Below, piece by piece: positions 38,965 to 49,786 of a DNA stretch of 64,000 bases. This DNA comes from Gamsiella multidivaricata (lineage: Eukaryota > Mortierellomycota > Mortierellomycetes > Mortierellales > Mortierellaceae). The notes under the pieces are model-generated. The model worked only from the letters and a program-made list of their open reading frames with translations. It did no database searches and had not been told where the DNA came from. A program made the position numbers and the translations under genes. The stretch is taken from NCBI RefSeq assembly GCF_025024155.1, contig NW_026251709.1, positions 124,001-188,000 of the forward strand, read 5' to 3'. How positions within the stretch are numbered: the first letter of the stretch is position 1; each line of letters opens with the position of its first letter.

Positions 38965-41900
38965 TTATATTGTATCATCCAATATTCCAAACTTCTCCAT
39001 CGACACTCTCAATGCCTTCATCCACTGTTGAGTCGAACCCTCGTCCCACTTCACAGAAGATGCCGCTGTTGCTCTCGAAGATGCCCTCAAATTCGCTGTC
39101 GGTGCTGCTGTAGGAGTAAGCACGGATGTCGGCGAAAGCCCATGTGCCTTCGAAGCCTCCATCAACACCAGGACCATCTCCGCCGAGGGCTCGACATTAT
39201 ATACACGTCCCATCTTCGTGAACAGCCCAAAAGCAGCTGCCAACTCGTCCGATCTCGCATACGCCCTGATCGCTGCCGCCACTAAATCCTCGTCCATATC
39301 AAAACCCGTGAGAATAAGGTCCGTCGCCATCTCCTTTCCGAGCTCGAGCTGATTTTCCCGATCCAATTGCGTCATCAATTGCCTGCAGAGTTTGGCCAGC
39401 GACGGGGCCATCACCGATGGAGACGATGAAGTGATAGCTGGGACCGAAGTCGAGGACATGGTTGCGCCTCGGGCATACGACAATCCAGAGCCGCTTTTGT
39501 CCCCGTGGTTATCAAGTTCAGGGGGAGTGCCGTTGTCGTTGAGGTTGCATCGCCGCAAAAGCTGATAAAACTCATATCCAGCAACACCCTGGCGTTGCTT
39601 GCAGCTCTTCTCGATCAGCTCGCGATACATGCTGGGAGCGACTCGGCTGGGATAGGCGGCATCCAGAGCACCCTTCAACAGTTTGAGCGCCGGCTCCACT
39701 CCATGACGATCCGCGTATTCATTGACCAAAAGTCGAAAGGTCTCAGGATGACGAGAGGCCCGCAACGATCCATCTGCCTTGTCCATGGCGCCCTCCACGA
39801 CCGAGTGGGTTAGTTCGTGATACAGTTCCTGCGCCAGCAATACGTCTCTGGCACGGAACGCACCGCTCAGAAGAATGTTCCATGTTTCTGCATTCGGATG
39901 GACTCGCTGCGACGACATGATTTCCAATATGCCCACCACGGTGGCCGGTGAGGTACGACGAACAGCTCCTTCGAGCAAGACGTTGATATGCCTGATTTCA
40001 GTCTTGACGCCGGCACGGTCCATGGTCTCGAATATCTTGATTGCCCCTTGCAGATTCTCCGTGCGAACATAGCAGCGCATAAGATCTTCATACTGTTCCC
40101 CATCACGTCTGACTCCCAAGCCCCTTAGGGTGGACAGAATCCTTTGAGTCATCGTCAACTGTCCGTACGAGGAAGCCAGGCTCATCAAGTTGCGATACAT
40201 CTCCACATCGGGCTTGAGGCCGTGGTTCTCCGTCAGGTCCCGAAACACCGCTACGGATTCATCCAGCATGTTGTCCCTGATCAAACCTCGCATTAGGATG
40301 TTGGCAGTTTCGATTGAAGGTATCCACTTGTCCTGTAAAGACTGCTCCAGTACTGTCAAGGCCGAACGAACATCATGGCTCCTGGCCAACCCCACTATCA
40401 ATCTCTCTGAGGCTTCAGCTCCGAGTGGGATTCCTTGACTAGCCATTCCTTGAGAGATCTTCCGGGCGCGGTCAAAATCCCTCTCGGTGCTAGCCTGCTT
40501 GACGATCTCCTGAAGCCCAACTTCCGCAAGAATTCGAGAGGTTGAATCGATAGTCTTTTTTGTCCTGCGTGAACCTTTTGGGGACGATGATGTTGCAGCC
40601 GAATCCTGTTCGTTATTTGTTGGCGCAGTGAGCGGGGCAGCTAATGAGGCCGATTTTGTCAACTCGACCAAGCGCCTCAAAAAAGCTTCTGCATCCTCGG
40701 AGGATCTGCACTCGGCAATGTACCGCGTCAAAAACCGAAATCGTGTCTTGTCCAGCAGATGTCCTTCCTTGAACAGTTCCAGAGCCAGCTCCGTGGCAAG
40801 TGTAACCCCATCCTTATCCTTATCGCCAAGACAGATGGCCTCAATCAATGCGGGGTTGAAGGTCATCTTCCATTCCTGCAGATAGCCGGCACTTGATGAA
40901 TCAGTATTGGCCGAGTTGGACTTCATGGTGGCCTCAGATGTGTGCTGTAATGCTGTGGGTGCCCTGAGACTCTTCTTTTGGCGCTTCGGAAACTCTGAAC
41001 GCTCATCGACTGCGCCTACCTCCAATTCGCCTTCTCCACTGCCACGGCCTATGCTTGCCGAGATGCTGCCTTCCACGACTTTATTATCATTCTGTCGCTG
41101 TTGGATCGCTGCACTTCGCTCCAAAATCGACTCAAGTAGATTCCCTGCCTTTGACATGTTTCCCGAATGTAGATGGCATTGTAGTGCGTAAGCCATCATA
41201 GTGATGGAGGGAATAAACAGCTGTTTTCCTTCTGCTATCATTCGGTCCCAAGCTTCGATTCCTTTGCGCCAACTCCTTTCCTGAAAAGCCGACTTGAGCC
41301 AAAGTTCATACAGATCCATGCTACGAGGGATGTCCAAAGACTCCATCCAGTCGATGGTGGTCTGAACAACCCCTGAAGACGATTGCAATGTTGTGTCGGA
41401 AATAGAGGACGATACTCCATGTGAGGTTGCCTCTAATCCAAGACGTTCCGAGGTGGTTCCTGCATGCGGCTCACTGCTCATCAATCTCACACGTCCTTCG
41501 GCGAGACGGATATACGTTGGCGTACTGCATTTGCTGCCCAGCTCAATATCGCTAAGCATAGCCCTGTGAACGACGCTCAGTGTCCGATAATCCTCGTGGT
41601 GAGACAGCCAAAAGATGAATGAGTTCCAGTCCGCAGCAGTGAGCTGGTCAACATGATTGGACGACTCCAAGTACGCGTAAAGTTGTTGCAGGGCTGGAAG
41701 AGGGGGAATAATAGAGGAAGGTATACGGTGTTCTGATCTTAAACTCTTATGGTAGAGGAGGGCGTCAGATCGCATCTGTTGAGCGCAAGAATGATCCGAG
41801 TGGACAAGCATTCGAAAATTGGTGAGGGCGATTTGACCCCTATCGGGAGATGCTGCTTGTGTAGTGGGCATTGACTGAAATGGCGTGGTATCGTTTTGTA

Positions 41901-42360
41901 ATAGTGATTGTCTCGTCCTCCTTGTCTTCCCGACCTTGCCAGATACAGATGACTGGATGAGATCTGGATGGGCTGTTTTTCCGGCTGTATGTATTTGGCG
42001 AAGTCCAGAGCGACTCTTGATCAAAGTCGATCCTATCCGTGGTAACGTTGCTGGCGGGTGTATTGATGAAAAGAGACCAAAAGAACATAAACATGGGACC
42101 GAGTCTTGCACAAGTCGGATCGAATGTCGCTTGCCTGAGGAGGATATAGCCCTGGCAGATCCAGGCCATTGGCATGTCGGAATTGATTGAGTCGACTGTC
42201 CTGTAGTGCTCCTTGGCACGGAAACTCTCGTAGATCGATTCCTCCTGCTACAATGACGCGCAATAGTTGCTGGGGGCTGAACTGCCTTGCGTGCTGGCCC
42301 TGGACTGGACAAAAAATTAGTGAGGACGACTGGCCATTGGAGGGCCTTAGACTTAGACAT
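38965..42360 (-). CDS. Mitochondrial pentatricopeptide-repeat (PPR) protein
   Basis: A single-exon gene of 1131 residues. The first 130 residues are rich in Arg, Ser and Pro with few acids, as in a mitochondrial targeting sequence. From about residue 640 there are consecutive helical PPR-type units: ETANILMRGLIRDNMLDESV, then DVEMYRNLMSLASSYGQL, GEQYEDLMRCYVRTENLQGA, EIRHINVLLEGAVRRTSPA, AETWNILLSGAFRARDVLLA and more near the C-terminus (AAIRAYARSDELAAAFGLF). PPR proteins bind organelle RNA in a sequence-specific way and serve its processing, stability or translation. Target RNA cannot be told. Lack of introns is unusual next to its neighbours. Confidence 0.85.
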   Translation of the reverse strand: MSKSKALQWPVVLTNFLSSPGPARKAVQPPATIARHCSRRNRSTRVSVPRSTTGQSTQSIPTCQWPGSARAISSSGKRHSIRLVQDSVPCLCSFGLFSSIHPPATLPRIGSTLIKSRSGLRQIHTAGKTAHPDLIQSSVSGKVGKTRRTRQSLLQNDTTPFQSMPTTQAASPDRGQIALTNFRMLVHSDHSCAQQMRSDALLYHKSLRSEHRIPSSIIPPLPALQQLYAYLESSNHVDQLTAADWNSFIFWLSHHEDYRTLSVVHRAMLSDIELGSKCSTPTYIRLAEGRVRLMSSEPHAGTTSERLGLEATSHGVSSSISDTTLQSSSGVVQTTIDWMESLDIPRSMDLYELWLKSAFQERSWRKGIEAWDRMIAEGKQLFIPSITMMAYALQCHLHSGNMSKAGNLLESILERSAAIQQRQNDNKVVEGSISASIGRGSGEGELEVGAVDERSEFPKRQKKSLRAPTALQHTSEATMKSNSANTDSSSAGYLQEWKMTFNPALIEAICLGDKDKDGVTLATELALELFKEGHLLDKTRFRFLTRYIAECRSSEDAEAFLRRLVELTKSASLAAPLTAPTNNEQDSAATSSSPKGSRRTKKTIDSTSRILAEVGLQEIVKQASTERDFDRARKISQGMASQGIPLGAEASERLIVGLARSHDVRSALTVLEQSLQDKWIPSIETANILMRGLIRDNMLDESVAVFRDLTENHGLKPDVEMYRNLMSLASSYGQLTMTQRILSTLRGLGVRRDGEQYEDLMRCYVRTENLQGAIKIFETMDRAGVKTEIRHINVLLEGAVRRTSPATVVGILEIMSSQRVHPNAETWNILLSGAFRARDVLLAQELYHELTHSVVEGAMDKADGSLRASRHPETFRLLVNEYADRHGVEPALKLLKGALDAAYPSRVAPSMYRELIEKSCKQRQGVAGYEFYQLLRRCNLNDNGTPPELDNHGDKSGSGLSYARGATMSSTSVPAITSSSPSVMAPSLAKLCRQLMTQLDRENQLELGKEMATDLILTGFDMDEDLVAAAIRAYARSDELAAAFGLFTKMGRVYNVEPSAEMVLVLMEASKAHGLSPTSVLTPTAAPTANLRASSRATAASSVKWDEGSTQQWMKALRVSMEKFGILDDTI

Positions 42361-42879
42361 GCTGCATCTGATTACTATCCTCGCCGCAATTGTCCTATGG
42401 ATGATAGTTGATAGAAATGCAACAAGACTTAGTCCCTAGTTTTGATACTCCAGTGCTCCTGTTGGTTGCCGCGTTGATCTCCCCTGTCGCGCTGATCCCG
42501 GTACCTTATGGATGCTTTGGCACGGGCAATGATAAGCGGCCTGTTGATATGGCTAGTTGCAAAGATGAAAGTCTCAGTCGACAAAGTGTGAGGAGGAAAG
42601 TAAGCTCCTCTCGGAGGGCCCATCCTCTCTATCAGGAACACGTTAGTGACTGCCTGCTCGTAAACAAACCCAAAGCCACGACCCGCCGCTTGTTGTACCA
42701 GCAGGGATTAGGGATAAGGGCCACAACCAGCACCTCGAGAAACACGACATCCATCTCTTCAACACAGTCGAAGCCATAAATCCGTAGGAAGCAACCAGTG
42801 GACCTGTTAACAGCTGACAGGATTCAGGAAAGACAGCGCCGCATACCTCTCGATCTAAGCATTAGCCATAGCCTACTCG
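42361..42879. promoter_or_regulatory. Divergent promoter region, PPR gene and ATP23
   Basis: About 520 bp between two divergent starts. An open plus-strand frame covers most of it (42408-42779) but lacks protein-like features. Two genes for mitochondrial proteins share the region. Confidence 0.5.
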
Positions 42880-43835
42880 ATGACACAAACAGAGGTCTCA
42901 GCGAGCCCGTCGCCGGCGGTACCTGTCGCATCCACCGCATCCTCGTCAACTAAACCGTCAGAAAAGGAGGCCAAGGAACAAAAGTCATTTGAGCGCTGGC
43001 GCAGGACTATATCCCTGATCACTGGAGTCGGTCTCACGCCGGAGGAGTTTCGGCAGGAGATCGAGAAGGCGGACCGGAAACAGTGTGAACTTCGCAAGGA
43101 AAAACTCATCAAAAACAGTAAGCATGCAATTTCATATCCATCGAACAATTTATGAAACGCACCACTGGAATGATTATTATGGTATCTCGCTTTCCCCACT
43201 ACACTATGAGCTGACTTGGTTCTTTGTGTGTGTATCTGTGAACGTAGGTCCTGGTGTGCGGTTTATGATGAACAACCTTGTTAAAGCCGGGTGCCCTTTG
43301 ACCGAGAAAATGGTCGAGTGCGCACCATGCGACAAAACAAAGTCAGGAGGATTCTCCAAGGACTACGGGATATTGCTCTGTCAGAACGGCTTCTTCAGCA
43401 AAACACACCAAGAACATACTATGATCCACGAAATGATCCACATGTACGATCATTGTGCCTTCAACGTTGATTGGGACAACATCCGACATCATGCCTGTAG
43501 TGAGGTAGGTTGCCCATGATCATGGTCCTAATGATAGATCCAGTCGAGTTTCGTTCAACTTGAAATCTATTGCAATATCTCTAACGCCATACTTTCAAAA
43601 CCAATCCCTCCAGGTGCGCGCAGCAGCATTGAGTGGTGATTGCAATTGGTCTCGCGAGGTCAGGCGTGGGTTCTATACCTTCACGAAGCAGCATCAAGAA
43701 TGTGTCAAGCGTCGGGCTATCATTTCTGTAGTGGCGAATCCTAAATGTCCATCCCACGCTGCAGCGGAGCGGGCCGTCAATGCTGTTTTCGAATCATGCT
43801 ATAATGATACTCGTCCGTTCGATGAGTTTTATTAA
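42880..43835 (+). CDS. ATP23: Mitochondrial inner-membrane protease Atp23
   Basis: Metalloprotease and chaperone of the intermembrane space, needed for maturation of Atp6 and assembly of the F0 part of ATP synthase. Three exons: 42880-43117, 43248-43504 and 43614-43835; 238 residues. The zinc site HEMIHMYDHC (HEXXH) is near residue 145. Conserved Cys-containing pieces surround it: CAPCDKTKSGGF, GILLCQNGF, HACSEVRAAALSGDCNW and the C-terminal HQECVKRRA...NPKC with VFESCYNDTRPFDEFY. Length matches the family (about 230-270). The N-terminus is Ser/Pro/Ala rich. It shares a divergent promoter with a PPR protein gene; both products are mitochondrial. Confidence 0.95.
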
Positions 43836-43911
43836 TAAAATAACTGGCCACGATAGCCGATGTAGATACCAAAAAAAAAAAAAAAAATCTTAAAGACACA
43901 ATGTGGTCTGG

Positions 43912-44255
43912 TTATAGCGAGCTTTTGTCGTTCATCTGACTATGGACCCACTGAGTAATCGATTCGGCGACGACCACAAGCTGCTGAATCTGCTCCATTG
44001 GCACTCCTACGTTTCGGGCACCATAAACATGGCTCTTCAATTGTGGAGGCACATTCTGCGCTACAAGCGTAGCTACGAGACACAGCTCCGTCTCCGGCGT
44101 CGAGATCAAGGAAGTGTCACTCAAGACCTTTCCATAAGTGTCTTGCAAAATACTTTGGACCAGGTCCTGGCTGCTTGCTCCGATTTTTGTCAAAATCGGC
44201 TCAGCTATGAATGCGGGTGGAAAACGCTCAAGGGCCGTCAGTTCTTAGCGTTTAC

Positions 44256-44286
<31 letters not shown>

Positions 44287-44934
44287 GCATGTTCAAGCTG
44301 ACGATAATATGTAAAAGTCAGAATACGTACTGTGATGTTGATAAATGGTTTGGAAGAGATTCCTTCCTCGTTGATAATACATGTCGGGGGTTGCGGCGTT
44401 CTCTGCTCCGCGCACGGGTCCATATTCATTGACAGCTGCAGAAAGCTCTGGATCAAGCGCAAAATTAACGGCGCCAAGGGCATTGATGGTATAAGGCCCA
44501 CCGCACAGGACAGAGACCTTGTATAGTGCCTCTCTAAGTCTGCGGATGAACCGGACTTGCTCTGCAAAGGGGGAACCGGAGGGGATTGCTTCGTCCAGCG
44601 GTCCCGAAGTGGCCGCAGAAGATGGAGCCTTGATGGACGGTGCCATCAAGGACTTAGTGCTAATATCGGTGAGAACTTGGTGGACCAGTGGAACTAAGAT
44701 CTTGGGGTAGTTGGCTGCAGTGACAGTGCACGCCTAGAAGATCACAATTGAGCATGGAGAGGTGAGCCGAGGGGCTGGGTGATATGCGCCTGAAATGACT
44801 GAGAGACAACGAGGGGTCCTTACGATAAGGATCGGGCGCAGCTCTGCGGGCGTGAGCGAGAGTGCATCCCTCCAGGAGGAGATGATTGCGTTGGCTGCAG
44901 TGAATGGAGAGGAGGTCATGGATGAGGAGGACAT
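43912..44934 (-). CDS. Carboxymuconolactone decarboxylase/AhpD-like protein
   Basis: Three exons: 44934-44824, 44733-44331 and 44243-43912; 281 residues. The middle exon carries FIRRLREALYKVSVLCGGPYTINAL, like the core helix of CMD/AhpD-like folds though without the Cys-X2-Cys redox pair of AhpD. The last exon continues with ILQDTYGKVLSDTSLISTPETELCLVATLVAQ and a helix HVYGARNVGVPMEQIQQLV, the usual C-terminal CMD pattern. Fungal relatives include the peroxisomal protein Pxp2. The C-terminus here is KSSL, which is close to but not a standard PTS1, so peroxisomal location is only possible. A run of about 25 T precedes the last acceptor. Exon 3 acceptor (CTAAG) is the least certain border. Confidence 0.75.
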
Positions 44935-45200
44935 GGGGATTAGCGGAAGGATAAAGGAATAGCGGACTCGGGTGTTCACTTTTTTAGGTCAATTCGATGA
45001 ATGCGCCCAAAATGGAAGTAAAGTGTCAGAACGCGTGCGGACAGACACAAATTTTCGCGTGTTACTTGTGGCGATTTAAAGCAGCATCCTCACCGGTTCA
45101 ACAGGAACATGTTCGAAAAAAAAAAAGTGATAGGCCATCCTCAGTTTGCGGTAGTAGCGGGTATATTGGCGTTTTAATGATAACGAGAGGGAGAACATCA

Positions 45201-47387
45201 CTAAGAAAAGGCACGGAACGTAATCTCAGGTCGAAGCTGCCTCACGGTTGCCTCAAGAGACTGACTAGAAACGCCCGAGAACTTGACTGCATCCATCACA
45301 AACACTTTCATGTCTGGCCAACAATAGCCCACCTCCTCCTCATCGTCATCGTAGCCCTTGCGCTCCCTCTGCTCAGCACGTAGCTTTCGCCTCTCTAGCT
45401 TCTCCAAAAACTTGCTAACGCCCTCTGGCTGGAACATGCTGATCAGCCGCTGGATAATCTGCTTTTCATCCGCACGCTCAAACCTGGAAGCCAATGTAGA
45501 AGAGTTCTCCGCAGATGTAGTTGTCCTTGATCGTGTCATGGCCTCACCTTCGTAGCCATTCTTTCCAAAAAGCTTCCTAGCGACCCTGCTGAGTAGACCC
45601 TTCTTCCCACTGCTAACTGACACTCGTGTCTTGCTCCGTCCAAATGAAACCGCCGATCGGGAGACCAACGAGCTCCGCGTGGTTGTTCTGCTGATGTTCC
45701 TGCTCATATTGTTTTTGCTGGTGGCGGCAGGCTTTGCTGCCCTCGATCTCTTCTTTGCTGCTGCTGCTGCAGCGGCCTCAGCAGCAGCTCTTGAAGACCT
45801 CTGAATCCACCCTATATCCGACACGTGCTTGATCCAAAAGTGCGTCGACTGTAGCGTCAGCGTTTCCAGGCTTTCCATAGCCCCTAAATAGCAGAGCCCG
45901 CCTTCCAACTCAACATTCATCATCTCCCTCGTGATGCTTAACTCGCGCAGGTTTGGACAGACCAGACACAGATATGCGAACATGACTCTGGAGTTTCGAC
46001 CGGATCGAGTATCGCCAGAGTGCCCTCCAATTTTGATCTGAAGTGTTTCCAAACTGCGACAGGCCCACACACGCCGTTGAAGCCAGAGCTGACTTGATGA
46101 ATTCTCATAATCCCCAGTACTACTCACAGCAGGTGTTGATGAGGTATCCTGGCAGTTCCTGGGGGAGTATAGTCCTTCCTTTCCTTCAGCCACAGGTTCG
46201 AGGTCCATGTATTCCGCAGGGTAGACCATATTGTGGATGCAGAGACGACGTAGCTGAGGCGAGTTGCAAAGATACTCGTGCAGTGTCATTGGGGACACAG
46301 TGCTGCTGAAGCAAGTCAGTTCCAAGGATATCACATTGTTTACATAGGTCTGAAGGGAGACAAAGGTGGACGGCAGGACATCGGAATAGGGTAAACTCCA
46401 TCGCTGGATGGTTGGGAAATGCCTGAAGAGCAGGGCCTGGTCCTGTTGCCTTGGTCGACAGTCGAGAAGCGAAAAGTGAATCGAATTCAGGTACGGGCAT
46501 AAGCGATGGATGGTGTCCAATATTTGCGATTGGTAAGCTAGGGTGGCCGCGATAGTTCGGCTGCCTTCGACTGCTTTTTGTTCTTGCCTAACGACTGACT
46601 GAGGCAGCAGCACTATGATATGCTCCATTAAAAGCTCGATTATCCCTGGCATTGGAGACTTGGAACAGCTGCCAGCAAGAAGGCGCTCCAGCTTTGCGAA
46701 TTCGACTTCCACTCTTTGGAAACTGATACTCTTCAGATTTGTTGCCGTGCTCCGCTCGGGTAATTGCAGTCTAGCTAGCTTGCCCTTCTCGCTCAGCGTG
46801 TCCTGGTCTTTTGTCTCATCCTCAAGTGTCTGCTTGCGGCAAAAAGTCGAGTCGATGTTGAGGCGCTCCAGTGCAACACAACCCTCTAGGATAGGCCCGA
46901 TGTCGATGGTTTCCATCCAAGAGTTCTCAATCTTCACACTTCTGAGTGACGAAAAAAGCACCACCACCGGCTCAAGTGCTGCTAAATCCATAGACAGATT
47001 GCCTGCGATGACGAGCTCTTGAAAGTACTCTGCCGCATTCTTGACCCACAACTGTGCAATCTGCTTCTGCATCAGCCCCCAGTCGCTACGTTTGGTTGGC
47101 CGAACATAATAGCAACTTGATGTTGAGGAGATGATGGGCAGTGTCTGGATGTTCCTGATGCCCTCAAGCAGGTATTGTTCCGTGAGTGGTATCCTGCCAA
47201 GCCAGTAAAAGTCCGTAGGATGTATGAGTGGGCGGCCAAGGAGATACCATCTTTTGCATACAAAAGGTGCTGCTTGTAGAAGGTCCCTTCGGGGGAGGGA
47301 TTTGAGGATAGTAACGACTACTTCTGGGATGGACAGAGCCGGTGGAGTCTTTTTCAGAAGCGTAGAAGGATGCTGGCTGTGAGGCAT
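45201..47387 (-). CDS. F-box protein with LRR-like repeats
   Basis: Single exon, 728 residues from the ATG at 47387, chosen because it lies just before the F-box and upstream sequence is unlike protein; the frame stays open to 47597. F-box near residues 18-55: ALSIPEVVVTILKSLPRRDLLQAAPFVCKRWYLLGRPLI. Irregular leucine-rich repeats follow (LRSVKIENSWM, LERLNIDSTF, LRRLCIHNMVY, LETLQIKIG, LRELSIT, LETLTLQST). Near the end are an Ala-rich helix and a basic Ser/Arg/Lys stretch (KKRSRAAKPAATSKNNMSR), then a Lys/Glu coiled segment. F-box proteins link targets to SCF ubiquitin ligases through Skp1. Target unknown. Confidence 0.85.
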   Translation of the reverse strand: MPHSQHPSTLLKKTPPALSIPEVVVTILKSLPRRDLLQAAPFVCKRWYLLGRPLIHPTDFYWLGRIPLTEQYLLEGIRNIQTLPIISSTSSCYYVRPTKRSDWGLMQKQIAQLWVKNAAEYFQELVIAGNLSMDLAALEPVVVLFSSLRSVKIENSWMETIDIGPILEGCVALERLNIDSTFCRKQTLEDETKDQDTLSEKGKLARLQLPERSTATNLKSISFQRVEVEFAKLERLLAGSCSKSPMPGIIELLMEHIIVLLPQSVVRQEQKAVEGSRTIAATLAYQSQILDTIHRLCPYLNSIHFSLLDCRPRQQDQALLFRHFPTIQRWSLPYSDVLPSTFVSLQTYVNNVISLELTCFSSTVSPMTLHEYLCNSPQLRRLCIHNMVYPAEYMDLEPVAEGKEGLYSPRNCQDTSSTPAVSSTGDYENSSSQLWLQRRVWACRSLETLQIKIGGHSGDTRSGRNSRVMFAYLCLVCPNLRELSITREMMNVELEGGLCYLGAMESLETLTLQSTHFWIKHVSDIGWIQRSSRAAAEAAAAAAAKKRSRAAKPAATSKNNMSRNISRTTTRSSLVSRSAVSFGRSKTRVSVSSGKKGLLSRVARKLFGKNGYEGEAMTRSRTTTSAENSSTLASRFERADEKQIIQRLISMFQPEGVSKFLEKLERRKLRAEQRERKGYDDDEEEVGYCWPDMKVFVMDAVKFSGVSSQSLEATVRQLRPEITFRAFS

Positions 47388-47778
47388 GGGTGTGTGAGCT
47401 ACTATATTTGGGGTGTTGGCTAAAGAGCGGTTTGAGGACGACTGAATGGTAGGCGTGAAGGAGTGTGGAGGAGTGTGGAGGGGTAAATACCAGGAAGAGA
47501 GGAAAAGATGCTCGTTCGGTACATCAAATACCCATTTCGCACAATTGTTTTTTTTGTTTGTGTTCTCACCAAATTCCCTCATCTGCCGCATGGGCACCCA
47601 GCCTCTAAGATAGACAACTCAATATGGCCTGCCGATTCTGAGGGCGGACAGATGGCTGCCCCATATCTCTCCTTTGAAGTGGCAAAAAAAATGGGGGATG
47701 ACTAGTTGCAGGAGGTGGCCCTTGAATAAGCACATCTTTGGGAAGTGGTTTTATTATCATCTTCAACCGCCATCCTGC

Positions 47779-49275
47779 TCAGTCTTCTAGGTCGATTTGG
47801 CGGGTTTTGAGGATTGCCATTAGTTCGTAGTGGCGCATCAGATCCCTGTTCAATCGGCCACGGATAATTTGCAGATTCTTCCAGTGCTCCATCACCCATA
47901 GAATTTCACTCTCGCCCATGTCCTGGTCGACTCCATCGAATTCAAATACAGATAGCCGTCGCAAGGTCCTCAGTGAGTCTATGCCCTTTTCAAGTGAAAA
48001 CTGAAGCGACCGCCCAGAGTACTCGCCAGAGAGCTGTTTCCTCGTGCTTATGTTTAGGTTTTCCAGTTGTTTGAGGTCTCCTAATCTCTGAAGTATGTCC
48101 ATCTGAGAATCCAGCCCGCCTAAATCGAGACACAAACTCAATTCTTTAAGTTTCGCGCATACCCAGGGCTGACCGAGCTCGCTCTTGCCGTCTCCTTGAA
48201 TAACATCAGTTCCACAAATCATTGGCGCTCTCATCTTGATCAAACTTGGGCACGACACCATGATGGCATGAACCATGGGACTACTGGCTTTCGGACAGTT
48301 CTCGATATCCAGATATACAAGCGTTGAAAAGTGTTTCGAGAGCGCCTCGAACGACAGAAGAGCAAACCCGGTGGAGTTTGCCTGTAATACTGTCAATCGG
48401 TTGATTGAAGTCAGCAACACAGATAGATCTTCATCTCGGATTTGCGTGTCCTCCAGATTGAGCTCCTCCAGCTTCGGCCAGACACCCTGAGCAGCTTTGT
48501 CACATAGGGCATTCAAGGGCAGCTGGTCATGCATCCCACGCCAGGTCAACCTTTGCAGTTGCGGACATTGCACCATCAGCTCCAGCTGCCTTTCCGGAGA
48601 CAGCCCACCACGAACCCAGCTTAGCACTAAATGTTGAATTCTGCTGAAGGAGTGCGTTGCGAATGATGGGATGTCGGGTACTTCTGCGAAGGCGATACAC
48701 AAGAACTCCAGGCGGGTGCATGTCTGCCAGAATATGTCTGCGAGCTCTAGCCCCACGATGGCATATGAAAAGTGAAGTGAGTCCAGACTGCGAGAATCCC
48801 TGACGGCCTTCCAAAAGTCCATGTTGTCGTGGATAGATAGGGAACTCAGTATTAGGTTCGTTATGGAAGGATGGTGCCTGATCATGATAGTTTCCCGACT
48901 GATCTCGCCTGCGCCAGGGATGTTTGGTCTTCCTGCCTTTTGGTGAAGGGTGAGTCTCAGTGTTTCGAGGGCTGGAAGGTGGATTTGGGTGTGGGTTCGA
49001 AGGATAAACCCGTATATTGTTAGTCTCTTGATGAAGGGAGCATTTTTAAGGAGGAGTGCTAGGGAGGGATACCGTGCGCTGCTGGAGTCAGCAATGATGC
49101 GGATATCTCTCCAGATAAAGAGTAAAAGGGACCGGTGCCAGAGTCTGCACACACGAACGCACTTTGTGAGCTCGCTCCTGTCGAGGTAGCGTGCTATATG
49201 CACGATGAGCTCTGGTAATTCTAGGGGACTGATGGGAGGGGGCGTCAATATGTTGTTTGTCGGCGCCATGGGCAT
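47779..49275 (-). CDS. F-box/LRR protein
   Basis: Single exon, 498 residues from the ATG at 49275 (MPMAPTNNI). The frame is open further upstream to 49395 but that part is less likely. F-box near residues 15-55: ISPLELPELIVHIARYLDRSELTKCVRVCRLWHRSLL. About a dozen LRR-type units follow, such as IKRLTIYGFIL, LETLRLTLH, LEFLCIAFAEV, LQRLTWRGM, LEELNLEDTQI, LVYLDIENCPK, LKELSLCLDL and LENLNISTR. It is the second F-box gene in tandem on this strand and resembles the F-box pseudogene at 30.7-32.2 kb. Likely an SCF substrate adaptor; target unknown. Confidence 0.88.
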   Translation of the reverse strand: MPMAPTNNILTPPPISPLELPELIVHIARYLDRSELTKCVRVCRLWHRSLLLFIWRDIRIIADSSSARYPSLALLLKNAPFIKRLTIYGFILRTHTQIHLPALETLRLTLHQKAGRPNIPGAGEISRETIMIRHHPSITNLILSSLSIHDNMDFWKAVRDSRSLDSLHFSYAIVGLELADIFWQTCTRLEFLCIAFAEVPDIPSFATHSFSRIQHLVLSWVRGGLSPERQLELMVQCPQLQRLTWRGMHDQLPLNALCDKAAQGVWPKLEELNLEDTQIRDEDLSVLLTSINRLTVLQANSTGFALLSFEALSKHFSTLVYLDIENCPKASSPMVHAIMVSCPSLIKMRAPMICGTDVIQGDGKSELGQPWVCAKLKELSLCLDLGGLDSQMDILQRLGDLKQLENLNISTRKQLSGEYSGRSLQFSLEKGIDSLRTLRRLSVFEFDGVDQDMGESEILWVMEHWKNLQIIRGRLNRDLMRHYELMAILKTRQIDLED

Positions 49276-49786
49276 GAAGATGAAGGACGATTCATGGAGA
49301 AGTTCTTCCCTCTCTCTTAAATGACATCGCACGTGCCCTCGCCCTGCGGGCGGTTGCACATGTACTCCGCTCTGTATGTTCCAATGCCGACGCATACACG
49401 CACTATTTTCGTCCGCTCACCGTGGGCAAACGCATCAACACCAGCTCTATCCGTCCTCACGACCTGAGAACTTTCATGCACTGCCTGTGTGCGGGCAGCA
49501 TACGAGGATGGATAGACTCTGGTGATAAAAATAAACATCCTTTTTACAGAACATGAACGACAATTGCGCCGCTGTTGCTCTCTGTGTAACATGCGTCGGC
49601 GTATTCAACATCCAGCCCCCTATCCTCCATACTTGATTATTCGCCCGCTCTTCAGCTCTGGTACATGTACAAAAAGAAGGACCAGTGCCACTTTTTTTTT
49701 TTTTTTTTTTTTTTGAAGAACGTCCTTCCCCTCCACCTTCGCCCATTTCGATCCCACACCTTCGCTTTCGACGCGGGAAGACGACA
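49276..49786. promoter_or_regulatory. Divergent promoter region, F-box gene and oxidase gene
   Basis: About 510 bp between divergent starts. A run of about 23 T at 49692-49714 lies 70 bp before the oxidase start. No other feature seen. Confidence 0.5.

Noticed and set aside
42408..42779. Open plus-strand frame of 123 codons between the PPR gene and ATP23
   Set aside because: Composition is not protein-like and it fills a divergent promoter region; no splice or family support.
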